A stretch of DNA of 64,000 nucleotides from Bryobacterales bacterium (GCA_020847045.1 JADLCT010000054.1:1-64000); one strand, 5' to 3'; shown: positions 33,617-43,629, numbered from the stretch's first letter. Numbers and translations are program-made. The notes: generated from the letters alone by a model not told the origin.

Positions 33617-34855
33617 TTAATCCTGTTTGACGGCAGTACGAAGGAGGTCCACTACCTCGTCCTGTTGGTTTGCCGCTGCCACCTGCTCTGGGGTGAGTCC
33701 CTGTTTATTCTTCGACTTGGGGTCAGCTCCCTTGGCCAGCAGCAGTCGTACTACCTCCACCCTCCCCCACCCGGCCGCAACATGAAGCGGGGTGGCGCCT
33801 GAATCCGTCTCAGGCGATTCCAGGTCGGCGCCCGAGGTCAACAGCAGTTCCACCATCGCCAGGTTTCCCCCTAGCGCCGCGTCGTGAAGGGGGGTAGCAC
33901 CCTGTTTACTACGGCCGTGCACCTCCGCGCCTCGCTTCAGCAGCAGCTTGGCAATGGCGAGGTGGCCTTTCAGCGCGGCATCGTGCAGGAGCGTGGAGCC
34001 GGACTCGGTGGCCATGTTCGCGCTGGCGCCAAAATCGAGCAGCGCGGCGGCCAGGTCCGTTTGACCTCGCATAACGGCTTCGGAGAGAATCCCGCTCGCT
34101 TCAGGGCCCGGGCGCACGCCCGCCGCGAACAGGGTTCGGGCCGCCTCCACCTGTCTCTGGCGCAAGGCCACTTCCATGGGCGTCTGACCATCGGAGTTGC
34201 GCAACTTGGCATCGGCCCCGCGGGCGAGCAACAGCCGCACCGTCCCGGCATGCCCCTTGGCTGCCGCCTCGTGCAACGGGGTGGACAGGCCTCCCGGCGT
34301 GCGCATGTTGGGCTGTGCGCCCCGGCTGAGCAGCAGTTCCACCACTTCGGTTTGTCCCTTCCAAGCCGCCTCGCTGAGGGCCGTCGCCCCGGCCATGTCG
34401 GGCAACTCCACGGGGACTCCGGCGTCGAGCAGCAGTGCCACCATGCGCACGAAGCCACGGTTGGCCGCCAGGTGCAACGGCGTGGAGCCGGCGGCTGATG
34501 GCAGCTTGGGATCCGCGCCACGCTTCAACAAAAGTGCGGTGAGCTCCTCATGATTTGTGATGACGGCGTAGTGCAGGGGCGCCGACCCTCCCTCCCTGTG
34601 GCGGCTGTTCGGATCGGCGCCGGCATCCAGTAGCAGTGTGGCCATGGCCACGTCGCCCGCCCAGGCCGCATCGTGCAGTGGAGTTCCGCCCAGCGAATCG
34701 CGCTGGTTGGGATTGGCGCCGCCCGCCAGCAACCGCCGCACCCCGGCTACATCGCCGGATCGCACGGCCATGGCCAGGCCCGGCGCGTCGGGCTGCTGCG
34801 CCAGAGCGGCCGTCAGGAGCGCGGCGATGAGGCTAGCGAGCGTGGCCCTGGCCAT
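33617..34855 (-). CDS. Secreted ankyrin-repeat protein
   Basis: The 412-residue product has a signal peptide (MARATLASLIAALLTAALA) followed by about twelve ankyrin repeats filling the rest, with consensus units such as GGTPLHDAAWAGDVAMATLL and GATPLHVAAGWGRVEVVRLL. Repeats 7 and 8 are degenerate. Periplasmic ankyrin proteins bind other proteins, and the partner is unknown. The ATG at 34855 lies inside the end of the upstream deacylase-like gene (23-base overlap), so the two are translationally coupled, which makes the deacylase a candidate partner. Confidence 0.9.
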   Translation of the reverse strand: MARATLASLIAALLTAALAQQPDAPGLAMAVRSGDVAGVRRLLAGGANPNQRDSLGGTPLHDAAWAGDVAMATLLLDAGADPNSRHREGGSAPLHYAVITNHEELTALLLKRGADPKLPSAAGSTPLHLAANRGFVRMVALLLDAGVPVELPDMAGATALSEAAWKGQTEVVELLLSRGAQPNMRTPGGLSTPLHEAAAKGHAGTVRLLLARGADAKLRNSDGQTPMEVALRQRQVEAARTLFAAGVRPGPEASGILSEAVMRGQTDLAAALLDFGASANMATESGSTLLHDAALKGHLAIAKLLLKRGAEVHGRSKQGATPLHDAALGGNLAMVELLLTSGADLESPETDSGATPLHVAAGWGRVEVVRLLLAKGADPKSKNKQGLTPEQVAAANQQDEVVDLLRTAVKQD

Positions 34856-36500
34856 ACAGAATCACACCTGGCCGCGCGCCCGTGTGGAGCCCGCGTTCCA
34901 GCACAACCTTGCCGTTCACAATCAGGTATTCGACCCCCTCGGCATACTGATGCGGTTTTTCGAAGGTAGCCCGGTCGATGATCGTGTCCGGGTTGAAGAT
35001 GGTGATGTCGGCCGCCATGCCGGGGCGTAACACGCCGCGATCCCACAGGCCAAGCTTGGCGGCGTTGGCCGAGGTCATCTTGCGAATGGCCTCTTCCAGG
35101 GTCAGAACATGCTCGTCGCGCACATAGCGGCCCAGGACGCGCGGGAAGGTGCCGTAATAGCGCGGGTGGGGGTTGCCGCGCGCCAAAGCCCCGGTGGTGG
35201 CCACGGCCGTTCCATCGGAGCCGATGCTGGTGAACGGCTGGGCCAGCGCATAGCGCATGTCCTGTTCGGAGTGATGAAAATATACCGTGGGCACCGAGCC
35301 CTGGTTGTCGCGCAGGACGCGGAACAGAACGTCGATTTCGTTGGCGCTCGAGTCCTGCCGGCGCATCTCCGGCAGCAGAGCGGCGATCACCTGGTTCATC
35401 CGCTTTCCCTCGAACTGCTTGTAGGCGGGGTTGGAGAAGACCACCAGAAGCATGCCTTCCCAGCTTCCTGTGGCTGTGTAGTGGTTGTACCAGCCGCTTC
35501 CCGGAATGCCCTCCAGGATCTCCTTCTGCAGACGGCCGCGCAGCGTGTTGTCCGCCAGCCGGCGCAGCAAAGCTTCGCGTCCGCCTTCATGCGCCCACGG
35601 AGGCACAATGCTGGACAGATTGTTTTGCCCGGCCCGGTACGGATACACGTTCGCCGTCACCTGCTGCCCCTGTTCCCGTGCGTTCAGGATGCTGGCCACA
35701 AGTTCCGGCATCTTGCCCCACAGTTTGTGCTCGGCAATCTTCAGGTGAATGATGTCCACAGGCACTCCGGCCCGCTTGCCGATATCGAGCGACTCCGCCA
35801 CGGCCTGGAAGACGCCATCGCCCTCGGTGCGCATGTGGGTGGAGTAGATGCCGCCATAGGGTGCGGCCTGTTTGCACATTTCCACCAGCGTGTTGGTGTC
35901 GATCCAGGCTCCCGGCGGGCCGCTCAGCGAACTGGCCACGCCCAGCGCGCCATCGGCCATGGCGTCGCGAACCACGGCCCGCATGCGTTCCAGTTCGGCC
36001 GGCTCCGGTGGCGCGGGCCTTGCGCCGCGTACATGCATCCACACCTGTGACGAACCGACATAGGTGCCTATGTTGGTGGCAATGCCCTTGTTCAGAAGCG
36101 CGGCGAAATAGTCGCGCAGGCGGGGAAACTCGCGGGACGGCGCGGCCGAGCCGCCCTCGCCGAAGATCATCGACGTCACGCCTTGCCGCACCATGCTTTC
36201 GGCGTTGCCGTCCACGAGGAGTGTGTCGTCGGAGTGGTTGTGGATGTCGATGAATCCCGGCGCCACCACCAGGCCCGCGGCCTCGATCACGCGCGCCGCC
36301 TCTTGATCCTTCAGGCTGCCGATGGCCGCGATGCGGCCGCCGCGAATCCCCACATCGGCGCGGAACCAGGGGTTTCCGGCGCCATCCACCACACGGCCGC
36401 CCCGCAGAATCAGATCGAACCCGGCTTCCCGTGTTTGCTGGGCAGACAAGCCGCCACTGGCCAGCAAAACGAAGAGGCCCGCCGTGGCGAGCCTCCCCAT
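34833..36500 (-). CDS. N-acyl-D-amino acid deacylase-like amidohydrolase, secreted
   Basis: The product is 555 residues from the ATG at 36500. The frame is open further upstream but only antisense-like low-quality sequence precedes this Met, which begins a clear signal peptide (MGRLATAGLFVLLASGGLSAQ). It has the urease-like amidohydrolase fold: GGRVVDGAGNPWFRADVGI, the metal motif GFIDIHNHSDD, YSTHMRTEGDGV, DIIHLK, HHSEQDM and the catalytic Asp in SIGSDGTAV. The C-terminal beta strands (MAADITIFNPDTI) are typical. Relatives remove acyl groups from D-amino acids, possibly for peptidoglycan or peptide scavenging. Confidence 0.87.
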   Translation of the reverse strand: MGRLATAGLFVLLASGGLSAQQTREAGFDLILRGGRVVDGAGNPWFRADVGIRGGRIAAIGSLKDQEAARVIEAAGLVVAPGFIDIHNHSDDTLLVDGNAESMVRQGVTSMIFGEGGSAAPSREFPRLRDYFAALLNKGIATNIGTYVGSSQVWMHVRGARPAPPEPAELERMRAVVRDAMADGALGVASSLSGPPGAWIDTNTLVEMCKQAAPYGGIYSTHMRTEGDGVFQAVAESLDIGKRAGVPVDIIHLKIAEHKLWGKMPELVASILNAREQGQQVTANVYPYRAGQNNLSSIVPPWAHEGGREALLRRLADNTLRGRLQKEILEGIPGSGWYNHYTATGSWEGMLLVVFSNPAYKQFEGKRMNQVIAALLPEMRRQDSSANEIDVLFRVLRDNQGSVPTVYFHHSEQDMRYALAQPFTSIGSDGTAVATTGALARGNPHPRYYGTFPRVLGRYVRDEHVLTLEEAIRKMTSANAAKLGLWDRGVLRPGMAADITIFNPDTIIDRATFEKPHQYAEGVEYLIVNGKVVLERGLHTGARPGVILYGQGHAR

Positions 36501-36528
36501 CCGGTTTCGTCCTGGCCGTTGAGCCCTC

Positions 36529-37818
36529 TTAGTGGCGCTTTTCCATCGGCACATAGTCGCGAATCTCCTCGCCTTCATAGATCTGGCGCGGACGGGCGAT
36601 CTTCTGATCGCTGTCGCAGAGCAGTTCCTCCCATTGGGCCAGCCAGCCCACGGTGCGCGCCACTGCGAACAGCACCGTGAACATCTCGGTGGGGAAGCCC
36701 ATCGCCTCGTAGATGACGCCCGAATAAAAATCCACGTTGGGATACAGCTTGCGGCGGATGAAGTACTCGTCTTCGAGCGCAATGCGCTCCAGCTCCGAGG
36801 CGATCTCGATCAGCGGGTTGCGGCCCGTCACCTCGAACACCTCGTCGGCGCACCGCTTCACGATGCGGGCGCGGGGGTCGTAGTTCTTATAGACACGGTG
36901 GCCGAAGCCCATCAGCCGGCCCTGGCCCGCTTTCACGCCCTTGATGAACTCGGGAATGTTTTCCTTGTTGCCGATTTCGCGCAGCATGGTAAGCACGGCC
37001 TCGTTGGCGCCGCCATGCAGCGGGCCATACAGCGCCGCCGAGGCCGCCGACAGGGCCGCGTACGGATCGGTCATCGCGCTGCCCACCATGCGCATGGTGG
37101 ACGTGGAGCAGTTCTGTTCGTGATCGGCGTGCAGAATGAACAGGACATCGAGCGCGCGCTCCAGCACCTGGTGCGGACGGTGGCGTGTCTCGCCGCGGCT
37201 GAACATCATGTTCAGGAAGTTGCCCGTGTAGCTCAACATGCTGTCCGGGCCGACATACGGCAGGCCGGCGTTGTGCCGGTAGGCGTACGCCGCCAGCGTG
37301 GGAACCTGCGCGATCAGGTTACGGATGTGAATCTGCCGCTCCTCGCGGTCATGCACCTTTTTTGCCGACGGATGAAACGTGCCCAGCGCCGCGAGGGCCG
37401 CCTGCACCATGCCCATGGGGTGCGCGTCGTGCCAGAAGCTGGACATGAACGGTTTGAACGCCTCGTTCACGGCCATGTTGCCCACGATCTGGTTTTCCCA
37501 ACTCGTCAGCGAGGAGCGGGTGGGCAATTCGCCGTTCAGCAACAGCCAGCTGCACTCCAGATGCGTGGAGTCCTCGGCCAGTTGTTCAATCGGATAGCCG
37601 CGATAGCGCAGGATCCCTTGGTCGCCGTCAATAAAAGTAATTCGGCTGCGGCACGATCCCGTGTTCATGTAACCCGGATCGTAGGTGATGAGGCCAAAAT
37701 CGTACTCGTCGGTCTTTAATTGGCGTAAGTCGGTGGCGCGGACGGTTCCGCGGTCGATCGGAATCTCGATCGCCTTGTTCGTTCGATTATCAGTGATTGA
37801 GAGCGTATCGCTGGACAT
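36529..37818 (-). CDS. gltA: Citrate synthase, type II
   Basis: The product is 429 residues from the ATG at 37818, which has GAGGAAG upstream; a start at 37863 would add 15 odd residues. It condenses oxaloacetate and acetyl-CoA. Catalytic residues lie in GPLHGGANEAVL (His), MGFGHRVYKNYDPRA (His) and NVDFYSGVIYEAMGFP (Asp). The N-terminal domain and the HADHEQNCSTSTMRMVGS motif match the hexameric NADH-sensitive E. coli type. It is 28 bases upstream of the deacylase-like gene, though a shared transcript is uncertain. Confidence 0.96.
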   Translation of the reverse strand: MSSDTLSITDNRTNKAIEIPIDRGTVRATDLRQLKTDEYDFGLITYDPGYMNTGSCRSRITFIDGDQGILRYRGYPIEQLAEDSTHLECSWLLLNGELPTRSSLTSWENQIVGNMAVNEAFKPFMSSFWHDAHPMGMVQAALAALGTFHPSAKKVHDREERQIHIRNLIAQVPTLAAYAYRHNAGLPYVGPDSMLSYTGNFLNMMFSRGETRHRPHQVLERALDVLFILHADHEQNCSTSTMRMVGSAMTDPYAALSAASAALYGPLHGGANEAVLTMLREIGNKENIPEFIKGVKAGQGRLMGFGHRVYKNYDPRARIVKRCADEVFEVTGRNPLIEIASELERIALEDEYFIRRKLYPNVDFYSGVIYEAMGFPTEMFTVLFAVARTVGWLAQWEELLCDSDQKIARPRQIYEGEEIRDYVPMEKRH

Positions 37819-37907
37819 GAAGCTTCCTCGGGGGGCATGGCCGGACGGGTTCGGCGGCCGCATCCATCTTATCGTGTTCGGTTCCTCGGACAGCGCGCCG
37901 GCGGGGT

Positions 37908-38486
37908 TCAGTCACGTTCCGGGCGCCCTGTCTGGGGCTTGGCGGCAGGAGCCAGCGGCCCGTTCACCAATGCCTCGATCTCATTCATCAACGGGGTGGC
38001 GTCGCCGGTGAAAAAAGCCTCCGTGGCATCCCCATACTCATAGTTGCTGCGGATGGTGCCGCGCTGGTCCACGACGAAAAAGTGAGGCAGCGCCACGCGC
38101 GGATTCTGCGGGTTCAGGCGCAGGTACGACGCCGCCACCTGCCCGCAGTCGAATAACACCGGGTTCCGCACTTTGTAGGTGTTGATGAAATTCATCACGG
38201 ATTGCTGCGAATCCGGCGGCGTGGCCACGATGGTGAGCACTTCTACCTGATCGCCGAACCGCGTCTTAACCTTATCGATGATCGTCGTGAAGCCCTGGCA
38301 CACCGGACAGTCGGTGCGGATGAACTCGACCAGCACCACTTTGCCCCGGTAATCGGCCAGATCGTGCTGGTTGTAGTTGACGTCCATCAACGAAAAGCCG
38401 GGCGCGCGGCGGTTGGAGAGATTGCCGGCGGCCAAAGCCGTGGCCACGGCAAGCGCGGCAAGGGCGGCGAGTCGGAACAGACGCAT
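37908..38486 (-). CDS. Exported thioredoxin-like/peroxiredoxin-like protein
   Basis: The product is 192 residues from the ATG at 38486. It has a signal peptide (MRLFRLAALAALAVATALA) and a thioredoxin fold with the redox motif CPVC in VEFIRTDCPVCQGF. The lead-in RRAPGFSLMDVNYNQHDLADYRGKVVLV is typical of the AhpC/TlpA group. LPHFFVVDQRGTIR is the cis-Pro region. It likely reduces disulfides or peroxides in the periplasm. An upstream ATG at 38576 in the same frame would destroy the signal peptide and was not used. Confidence 0.86.
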   Translation of the reverse strand: MRLFRLAALAALAVATALAAGNLSNRRAPGFSLMDVNYNQHDLADYRGKVVLVEFIRTDCPVCQGFTTIIDKVKTRFGDQVEVLTIVATPPDSQQSVMNFINTYKVRNPVLFDCGQVAASYLRLNPQNPRVALPHFFVVDQRGTIRSNYEYGDATEAFFTGDATPLMNEIEALVNGPLAPAAKPQTGRPERD

Positions 38487-38578
38487 ATTTACAAGGCTAT
38501 CATGCGGCTTCCCGGCCGCCTCTCGCGGGTTGAGAGCTTCCGGCGCGGCGTCCCACAGTGTTGTGAGGACTCCCACGC

Positions 38579-41107
38579 GTGCAGGCGCCGGTGTTGCTTC
38601 CCTTTCTCTCCCTTGCCGCCGGAATCGTTCTTTCCCGCGGACTGATGCTCGCCCCGCGCGAGTGCGCCGTCGCGTTCGCGCTCAGCCTCCTGCTGGCCCT
38701 TATGGCGCGCCTGCGGGCCGCGCGTCTGCTGCCCGTGGCCGCCGCGGCGGCCGCTCTCTGGCTGGGCGCTTCCCTGGAAACGCGCCACCGCAATCTGCCG
38801 CCCCCGGTGATGGACGCCGGGCCGCACGAAACCGTCGTTTCGCAGGGCTGCGTGGCCGAATCGCCGGCATGGTCCGGCGGCCGCACCCAGTTTCTGCTGG
38901 AACTGGCTCCCGGCGCGCGCGCCCGCATGAGCGTGTATCCGAGAAAGGGCGAACCGCCGCCCGCGCTCTCCTATGGCCAGCGCGTGGAAGTGGACGCACG
39001 CTTCCGCATCCCGCGCAATTTCGAAAATCCCGGCGCCTTCGACTACGCGGGCTACCTGGCCCGCCGCGACATCTTCTGGCTCGGCTCCATCACCGGCGCG
39101 GACGGCGTGCGCGTCCTGCCGGGCTTCTGCGGCTCACACCTCCAGGCGTGGATTGCGGGCGTGCGCACCCGCGCCTTGCAAGCCGTGGACGAGCGCTTCG
39201 GCCGCGACCCGCGCATCAACGGCGTCATGCGCGCCGCCCTGCTCGGCGACGGCTCCCGTCTGGACCCGGTTTGGAGCGACGAGTTCCGCCGCACCTCCAC
39301 CTATCACGTGCTGGTGATCTCCGGGCTGCACATCACCACCCTCAGCACGGCCCTGCTCCTTCTGCTGCGGCTGTTTCCAGGCCACCCGCTGTTCCGCTTC
39401 CTCGCCGTCTCGCTTCTGGTCTGGTTCTACGCGCTGCTGTGTGGCGCGGGAGCGCCCGTGCTGCGAGCCGCCGGTGGCGCCGTGCTGTTCCTGCTGGGCG
39501 GACTGGCGCACCGCCGCGCGGCGCTCGTCAACCTGATCGCCATCACCGGCTTCGTCTTTCTCTGCGCCGATCCGAAGCAGCTCTTCGAGGCCAGCTTCCA
39601 GTTATCCTTTCTCGCCGTGGGGGTTCTCGGCGTGGCCGCCGGTCCATTGGCCGGGCGCACGTTGCGCCCCTACCGCTCCGTCTTCTCCCAGCTCACGCGC
39701 AACACGGTCGAGTTTCATTGGCCCACGCGGGCGGCCGCGCTGGGCATGGAACTCCAACTCGCCGCTCGTCTCCTGGACCTTCGCCACGCGATTCCCCGCC
39801 AGCGTGTTCTGCGGCTCGTCTCCGCGCTGGGCCGCGGAGCCACGTTCCTCGGCGAAATGGTACTGGTGAGCTTCGTCATGCAGGCCGCTCTCATGGCGCC
39901 GATGATCTTCTTCTTCCACCGCGCCCCGTTCTCGGGCTTCCTGGCCAACCTCATCGTCACGCCGCTGATGACCGCCTCGGTCCCGGCCGGCGCATTGGCG
40001 CTCCTCACAGGCTTCGCGCCGCTGGCGCGCGCCGCCGAACTGCTGATCACCATCTCCCACGCACTGGCCAGTTGGCTCTCCTCGCGCGACTCCGCTCCGC
40101 GCATCCCGGATGCTCCTTTGTGGCTGATGCTGGCCACCGCGGCGGCGTTCTGCTGCACGGCGTGTGCCCTGCACCGGCGCGGCCGGTTGTGGACCGCGCC
40201 CGCCGCGCTCACCGTGGCGCTGCTCGCCGTCATGGCGGCGCACCCGTTCGCGCCGAAGCTTGACCGTGGCGTGTTGGAACTCACCGCCGTCGATGTGGGG
40301 CAGGGCGAAAGCCTCCTCATGGTGGCTCCCGGCGGCGCCACCATGTTGATCGACGGCGGCGGATTGCCTGCCCTCCATGGCGAGGCGCCCCGTCTGGATA
40401 TCGGTGAGGATGTCGTGTCGCCGTATCTCTGGTCGCGGGGACTGCGCCGTCTCGACATCGTCGCCGTGACGCACGCCGACCAGGACCACATGGGCGGCAT
40501 CGAAGCAGTCCTGCGGAACTTCACGCCGCGCCAGCTCTGGGTGACGGCGCTGCCGGACCAGGAGAGCTTCCAGCGCCTCTTGCGGACGGCCGCCGAGCTT
40601 CACATCGAAGTAGCCACGCCGCGCGCAGGCGGCAGCATGCAATGGTCCGGCGCAACGCTTGAGGTTCTTTCGCCCGTGGAGACACGCCGCGGCGGCAAGG
40701 CGGAGAATAACGACTCGCTGGTGCTGCGCGCCCGCCATGGCAGACACGCTTTTCTGCTGACGGGAGACGCCGAGCGGCAGGTGGAAAACCGCCTCACGCT
40801 GGAGCCGGAACAACTGCGCGCCGACGTGCTCAAGGCGGGCCATCACGGCAGCCGCACCTCGACCACGCCGTGGATGGCCGAAGCCGTGCGTCCGCTGTTC
40901 ACTGTGATCTCGGCGGGGCAGGATAACCGCTTCGGCCATCCGCATCCGGAGACGCTCGAACGTCTGGCCGCGCAAGGCTCTCATGTACTGCGCACCGACC
41001 GGGACGGGCTGGTCACGGTGCGTACCGACGGCCGGCGTTTGACGGTGGAAACACGCCGCCGCCCGGTGTTCGAGCCACCGCTCTTCAGCCGGCAGATGGC
41101 GTACTAA
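38579..41107 (+). CDS. comEC: DNA internalisation/competence protein ComEC
   Basis: The 842-residue product forms the inner membrane channel for single-stranded DNA uptake. It starts at a GTG. An N-terminal OB-like DUF4131 region (about 25-190), the multi-helix Competence domain (about 230-520, with HVLVISGLHITTLS), and a C-terminal metallo-beta-lactamase domain (about 560-800; VDVGQGES, THADQDHMGGIEAVL, KAGHHGSRTST, NRFGHPHPE) are all present, giving the complete fused form. No other competence gene is adjacent. Confidence 0.95.
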   Translation: MQAPVLLPFLSLAAGIVLSRGLMLAPRECAVAFALSLLLALMARLRAARLLPVAAAAAALWLGASLETRHRNLPPPVMDAGPHETVVSQGCVAESPAWSGGRTQFLLELAPGARARMSVYPRKGEPPPALSYGQRVEVDARFRIPRNFENPGAFDYAGYLARRDIFWLGSITGADGVRVLPGFCGSHLQAWIAGVRTRALQAVDERFGRDPRINGVMRAALLGDGSRLDPVWSDEFRRTSTYHVLVISGLHITTLSTALLLLLRLFPGHPLFRFLAVSLLVWFYALLCGAGAPVLRAAGGAVLFLLGGLAHRRAALVNLIAITGFVFLCADPKQLFEASFQLSFLAVGVLGVAAGPLAGRTLRPYRSVFSQLTRNTVEFHWPTRAAALGMELQLAARLLDLRHAIPRQRVLRLVSALGRGATFLGEMVLVSFVMQAALMAPMIFFFHRAPFSGFLANLIVTPLMTASVPAGALALLTGFAPLARAAELLITISHALASWLSSRDSAPRIPDAPLWLMLATAAAFCCTACALHRRGRLWTAPAALTVALLAVMAAHPFAPKLDRGVLELTAVDVGQGESLLMVAPGGATMLIDGGGLPALHGEAPRLDIGEDVVSPYLWSRGLRRLDIVAVTHADQDHMGGIEAVLRNFTPRQLWVTALPDQESFQRLLRTAAELHIEVATPRAGGSMQWSGATLEVLSPVETRRGGKAENNDSLVLRARHGRHAFLLTGDAERQVENRLTLEPEQLRADVLKAGHHGSRTSTTPWMAEAVRPLFTVISAGQDNRFGHPHPETLERLAAQGSHVLRTDRDGLVTVRTDGRRLTVETRRRPVFEPPLFSRQMAY

Positions 41108-41601
41108 CCGGCGTCGGCCTGCGCCTGCTCGGCGGCCTCCGGACCCGCCGCGCGGGCCTCGGCCAGCAGAGCCAGCGCCCGCTCGACATCCCGCTTTGGC
41201 ACCAGGACTTCAAACGGCAGCGTGGGGATCTCCGAAGCGCTCTGCACCACGCAGGGCACGCCGTTGGCCTTCAGCACAGCCTCGATCGACATCGCTTCCA
41301 GCTCGGCCGTCGTGCTCTGGCCCTCGAAGATCGTCACCAGGTCCATGCTGCCGGAAGGATCGCCCGCCTCGGCGGGCGTCTGGTCTTCCGCGGCGGACTT
41401 CAGCGCGGCGAGCGCCGCCGCTTCATCCCGCGCCGGCACGCGCACGGAGTAGCTGCCCGGAGGCGCTTCGGGGCCGGAGTCGTCCAGCAGCTCCGCATCG
41501 AATCCGGCCTCACCTAGCACGTCCAGCGCTTCCCGCGCGTCGCTGTGCGCCGACGAGTCCATGGAACGGAAAACCACAACCCACTCAGCTTGGTTGTTCA
41601 T
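41104..41601 (-). CDS. DUF2007-like putative signal-transducing protein
   Basis: The product is 165 residues from the ATG at 41601 (GGTGA upstream). It appears to carry two related alpha/beta modules. The first, residues about 5-75, starts WVVVFRSMDSSAHSDAREAL. The second, about 92-150, reads DLVTIFEGQSTTAELEAMSIEAVLKANGVPCVV and FEVLVPKRDVERALALL and resembles DUF2007. The C-terminus is Ala/Glu-rich. Function is unknown. It overlaps the comEC stop by four bases on the opposite strand. Confidence 0.65.
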   Translation of the reverse strand: MNNQAEWVVVFRSMDSSAHSDAREALDVLGEAGFDAELLDDSGPEAPPGSYSVRVPARDEAAALAALKSAAEDQTPAEAGDPSGSMDLVTIFEGQSTTAELEAMSIEAVLKANGVPCVVQSASEIPTLPFEVLVPKRDVERALALLAEARAAGPEAAEQAQADAG

Positions 41602-41710
41602 GTCTTCACCGTATCGCAATTCGCGGATCTACAATTGAGTTGGGCGCCGGCCCCGTCCGGAACTCCGGACGCGAGGCGGGCTGATTCGGATGATGAGGAG
41701 AACTGGTTCT

Positions 41711-41971
41711 ATGGCTTCGGACAATTCCAAACTGATTTGGTTCACGGCGGGCGTGGCCCTGGGCGCGACCATCTCGCTGCTGTTCGCCCCGAACTCCGGC
41801 GAGGAGACGCGGCGCAAGCTTCTCGACAAGGCTGGCGAAGGCCGCGAGAAGCTTACCGGCAAGGGCCGCGATCTGATGGAACAGGGCCGCCACCTCTACG
41901 ACAAAGGCCGCCAGATTGCCGACGAGGCCGCCGACCTGTTCGACCGCGGCCGCCGCATGGTGGAGGGCTAA
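41711..41971 (+). CDS. YtxH-like small membrane-anchored protein
   Basis: The 86-residue product starts at the ATG at 41711, ten bases after GAGGAG; an ATG at 41690 lies before that site. One hydrophobic segment (LIWFTAGVALGATISLLFAP) is followed by the YtxH signature PNSGEETRRKLLDKAGEGREK and an amphipathic, charged helix to the end. YtxH proteins are stress-associated in Bacillus, with no established molecular function. The P5C dehydrogenase gene follows after 10 bases. Confidence 0.8.
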   Translation: MASDNSKLIWFTAGVALGATISLLFAPNSGEETRRKLLDKAGEGREKLTGKGRDLMEQGRHLYDKGRQIADEAADLFDRGRRMVEG

Positions 41972-41981
41972 GCACACCGCC

Positions 41982-43550
41982 GTGACACCCGCCGGCCCGC
42001 CGCCGTTCCGCAACGAATCCTATACGGATTTCTCGCAGCCTGTGGCGCGGGAAGCCATGCGGGCCGCGCTCGCCGGGGTGGCCGGACGCTTGGGCCAAAC
42101 CTACCGGCCGTGGATCGGCGGCCGGTTCCGCGAGACGGACGGCACATTCGATTCGTTCAACCCTTCGCGCCCCGCTCAGCTCATCGGGCGGCACGGAAAG
42201 GGATCGGCGGCGGACGCGCACGGCGCCGTTGAGGCCGCCTATGCCGCTTACCCGGCCTGGTCCCGCACGCCTTCCGAAGAGCGCGTCCGGCTGCTGCTGC
42301 GCTGCGTGGAGATTCTGAAGCGCCGCAAGCTCGAGTTCAATGCCTGGCTGGTCCTCGAATCCGGCAAAAGCTGGATGGAAGCCGAAGCCGACACGAGCGA
42401 GGCGATTGACTTCTGCGGTTACTATGCCCGCCTCATGCTGCGCCACGCCTCGCCCGAGCCTCTGCTACAAATGCCGGGTGAGCGCGGCCACCTGCGCTAC
42501 CTTCCTCTCGGCGTGGGCATCATCATCCCGCCCTGGAACTTTCCCTTGGCCATTCTGGCCGGCATGACCGCCGCCGCGCTCGTGGCCGGCAATACGGTGG
42601 TGATCAAACCCAGCTCGGACACGCCCACCATCGCGGCGATGTTCGTCGAGGTGCTGGCCGAGGCGGGCTTTCCCGGCGGCGCTTACCAGTTCCTGCCCGG
42701 TCCTGGCGCGGCTGTCGGCGATACGCTCGTCACCCACCCCAGGACGCGCTTCATCAGCTTCACCGGCTCCAAAGCCGTGGGCCTGCGCATCAATCAATTG
42801 GCCGCGCAGCCCGCGCCCGGCCAGATCTGGATCAAACGGGTCATCGCCGAGATGGGCGGGAAGAACGCCATCATCGTCGACGCCGGGGCCGATCTCGATG
42901 CGGCCGCTTCCGGCATCCTCGCCTCGGCGTTCGGCTACCAGGGGCAGAAGTGCTCGGCCTGTTCGCGGGCCATCGCCGATGAACGCGTCTACGATGCGCT
43001 CGTCGAGCGGCTCGCCGCCGGAGCCGGCCGGCTTACGGTGGGTCCCGCGGACGACCCCTCCTACGACATGGGACCCGTCATCAACGCCCAGGCCAAGCGA
43101 ACCATCCTCGGTTATATAGAACAAGGGAGGAAGGAGGCCCGCCTGATCGCCGGTGGCGCCGCCGTTCCGGGGCTCGACGGCCACTTCATCCAACCCACGA
43201 TCATCGCCGATGCCGGCCCTGGCGCGATTATTTTCCGGGAAGAGATTTTCGGGCCCGTGCTCGCCGTGACCCGGGCCCGTGATTTTGACCATGCGCTCGC
43301 CCTGGCCAACGACACCGAATACGGACTCACCGGCGCCGTGTACGCCTCCGACCCCGCTCTACTCCGCCGTGCCGAGGATGAATTCTTCGCCGGTAATCTG
43401 TATCTCAACCGCAAGTGCACCGGCGCCATGACGGGATGCCATCCTTTCGGCGGCTTTAATATGTCCGGCACCGATTCCAAGGCCGGAGGCCCCGATTACC
43501 TGTTGCAGTATATGCAGGCCAAGAGCATCGCCGAGCGCCTGCCCGTCTGA
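41982..43550 (+). CDS. rocA: 1-pyrroline-5-carboxylate dehydrogenase
   Basis: The product is 522 residues from the GTG at 41982. It oxidises P5C/glutamate semialdehyde to glutamate in proline catabolism. NAD-dependent aldehyde dehydrogenase features are [25 protein letters not shown], Glu290 ([13 protein letters not shown]), catalytic Cys324 in the [10 protein letters not shown] motif that distinguishes this subfamily, and IFGPVLAV. The C-terminal [18 protein letters not shown] is also typical. No proline dehydrogenase is adjacent, so the first step is encoded elsewhere. Confidence 0.92.
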   Translation: MTPAGPPPFRNESYTDFSQPVAREAMRAALAGVAGRLGQTYRPWIGGRFRETDGTFDSFNPSRPAQLIGRHGKGSAADAHGAVEAAYAAYPAWSRTPSEERVRLLLRCVEILKRRKLEFNAWLVLESGKSWMEAEADTSEAIDFCGYYARLMLRHASPEPLLQMPGERGHLRYLPLGVGIIIPPWNFPLAILAGMTAAALVAGNTVVIKPSSDTPTIAAMFVEVLAEAGFPGGAYQFLPGPGAAVGDTLVTHPRTRFISFTGSKAVGLRINQLAAQPAPGQIWIKRVIAEMGGKNAIIVDAGADLDAAASGILASAFGYQGQKCSACSRAIADERVYDALVERLAAGAGRLTVGPADDPSYDMGPVINAQAKRTILGYIEQGRKEARLIAGGAAVPGLDGHFIQPTIIADAGPGAIIFREEIFGPVLAVTRARDFDHALALANDTEYGLTGAVYASDPALLRRAEDEFFAGNLYLNRKCTGAMTGCHPFGGFNMSGTDSKAGGPDYLLQYMQAKSIAERLPV

Positions 43551-43581
43551 GCACGCCCGCATCTGCTACCCTATTAGCTGA

Positions 43582-43629
43582 CCCCGATTAGAAGGGGACC
43601 AGGAAGTACCAAACACAGGTTCAAACCTG
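43582..43629 (+). other. Two small hairpins before the rocA terminator, possible structured RNA
   Basis: CCCC (43582-43585) pairs with GGGG (43594-43597). CAGGT (43616-43620) pairs with ACCTG (43625-43629) around a TCAA tetraloop. Together with the terminator at 43641 they make three hairpins within about 85 bases of non-coding DNA. This may be the 3' UTR of rocA or a small RNA. No known family was recognised. Confidence 0.35.

Noticed and set aside
36501..36782. N-terminal extension of the deacylase-like gene
   Set aside because: The frame stays open into gltA, but the added residues are Arg/Ser/Trp-rich nonsense, and a clear signal peptide starts at 36500.
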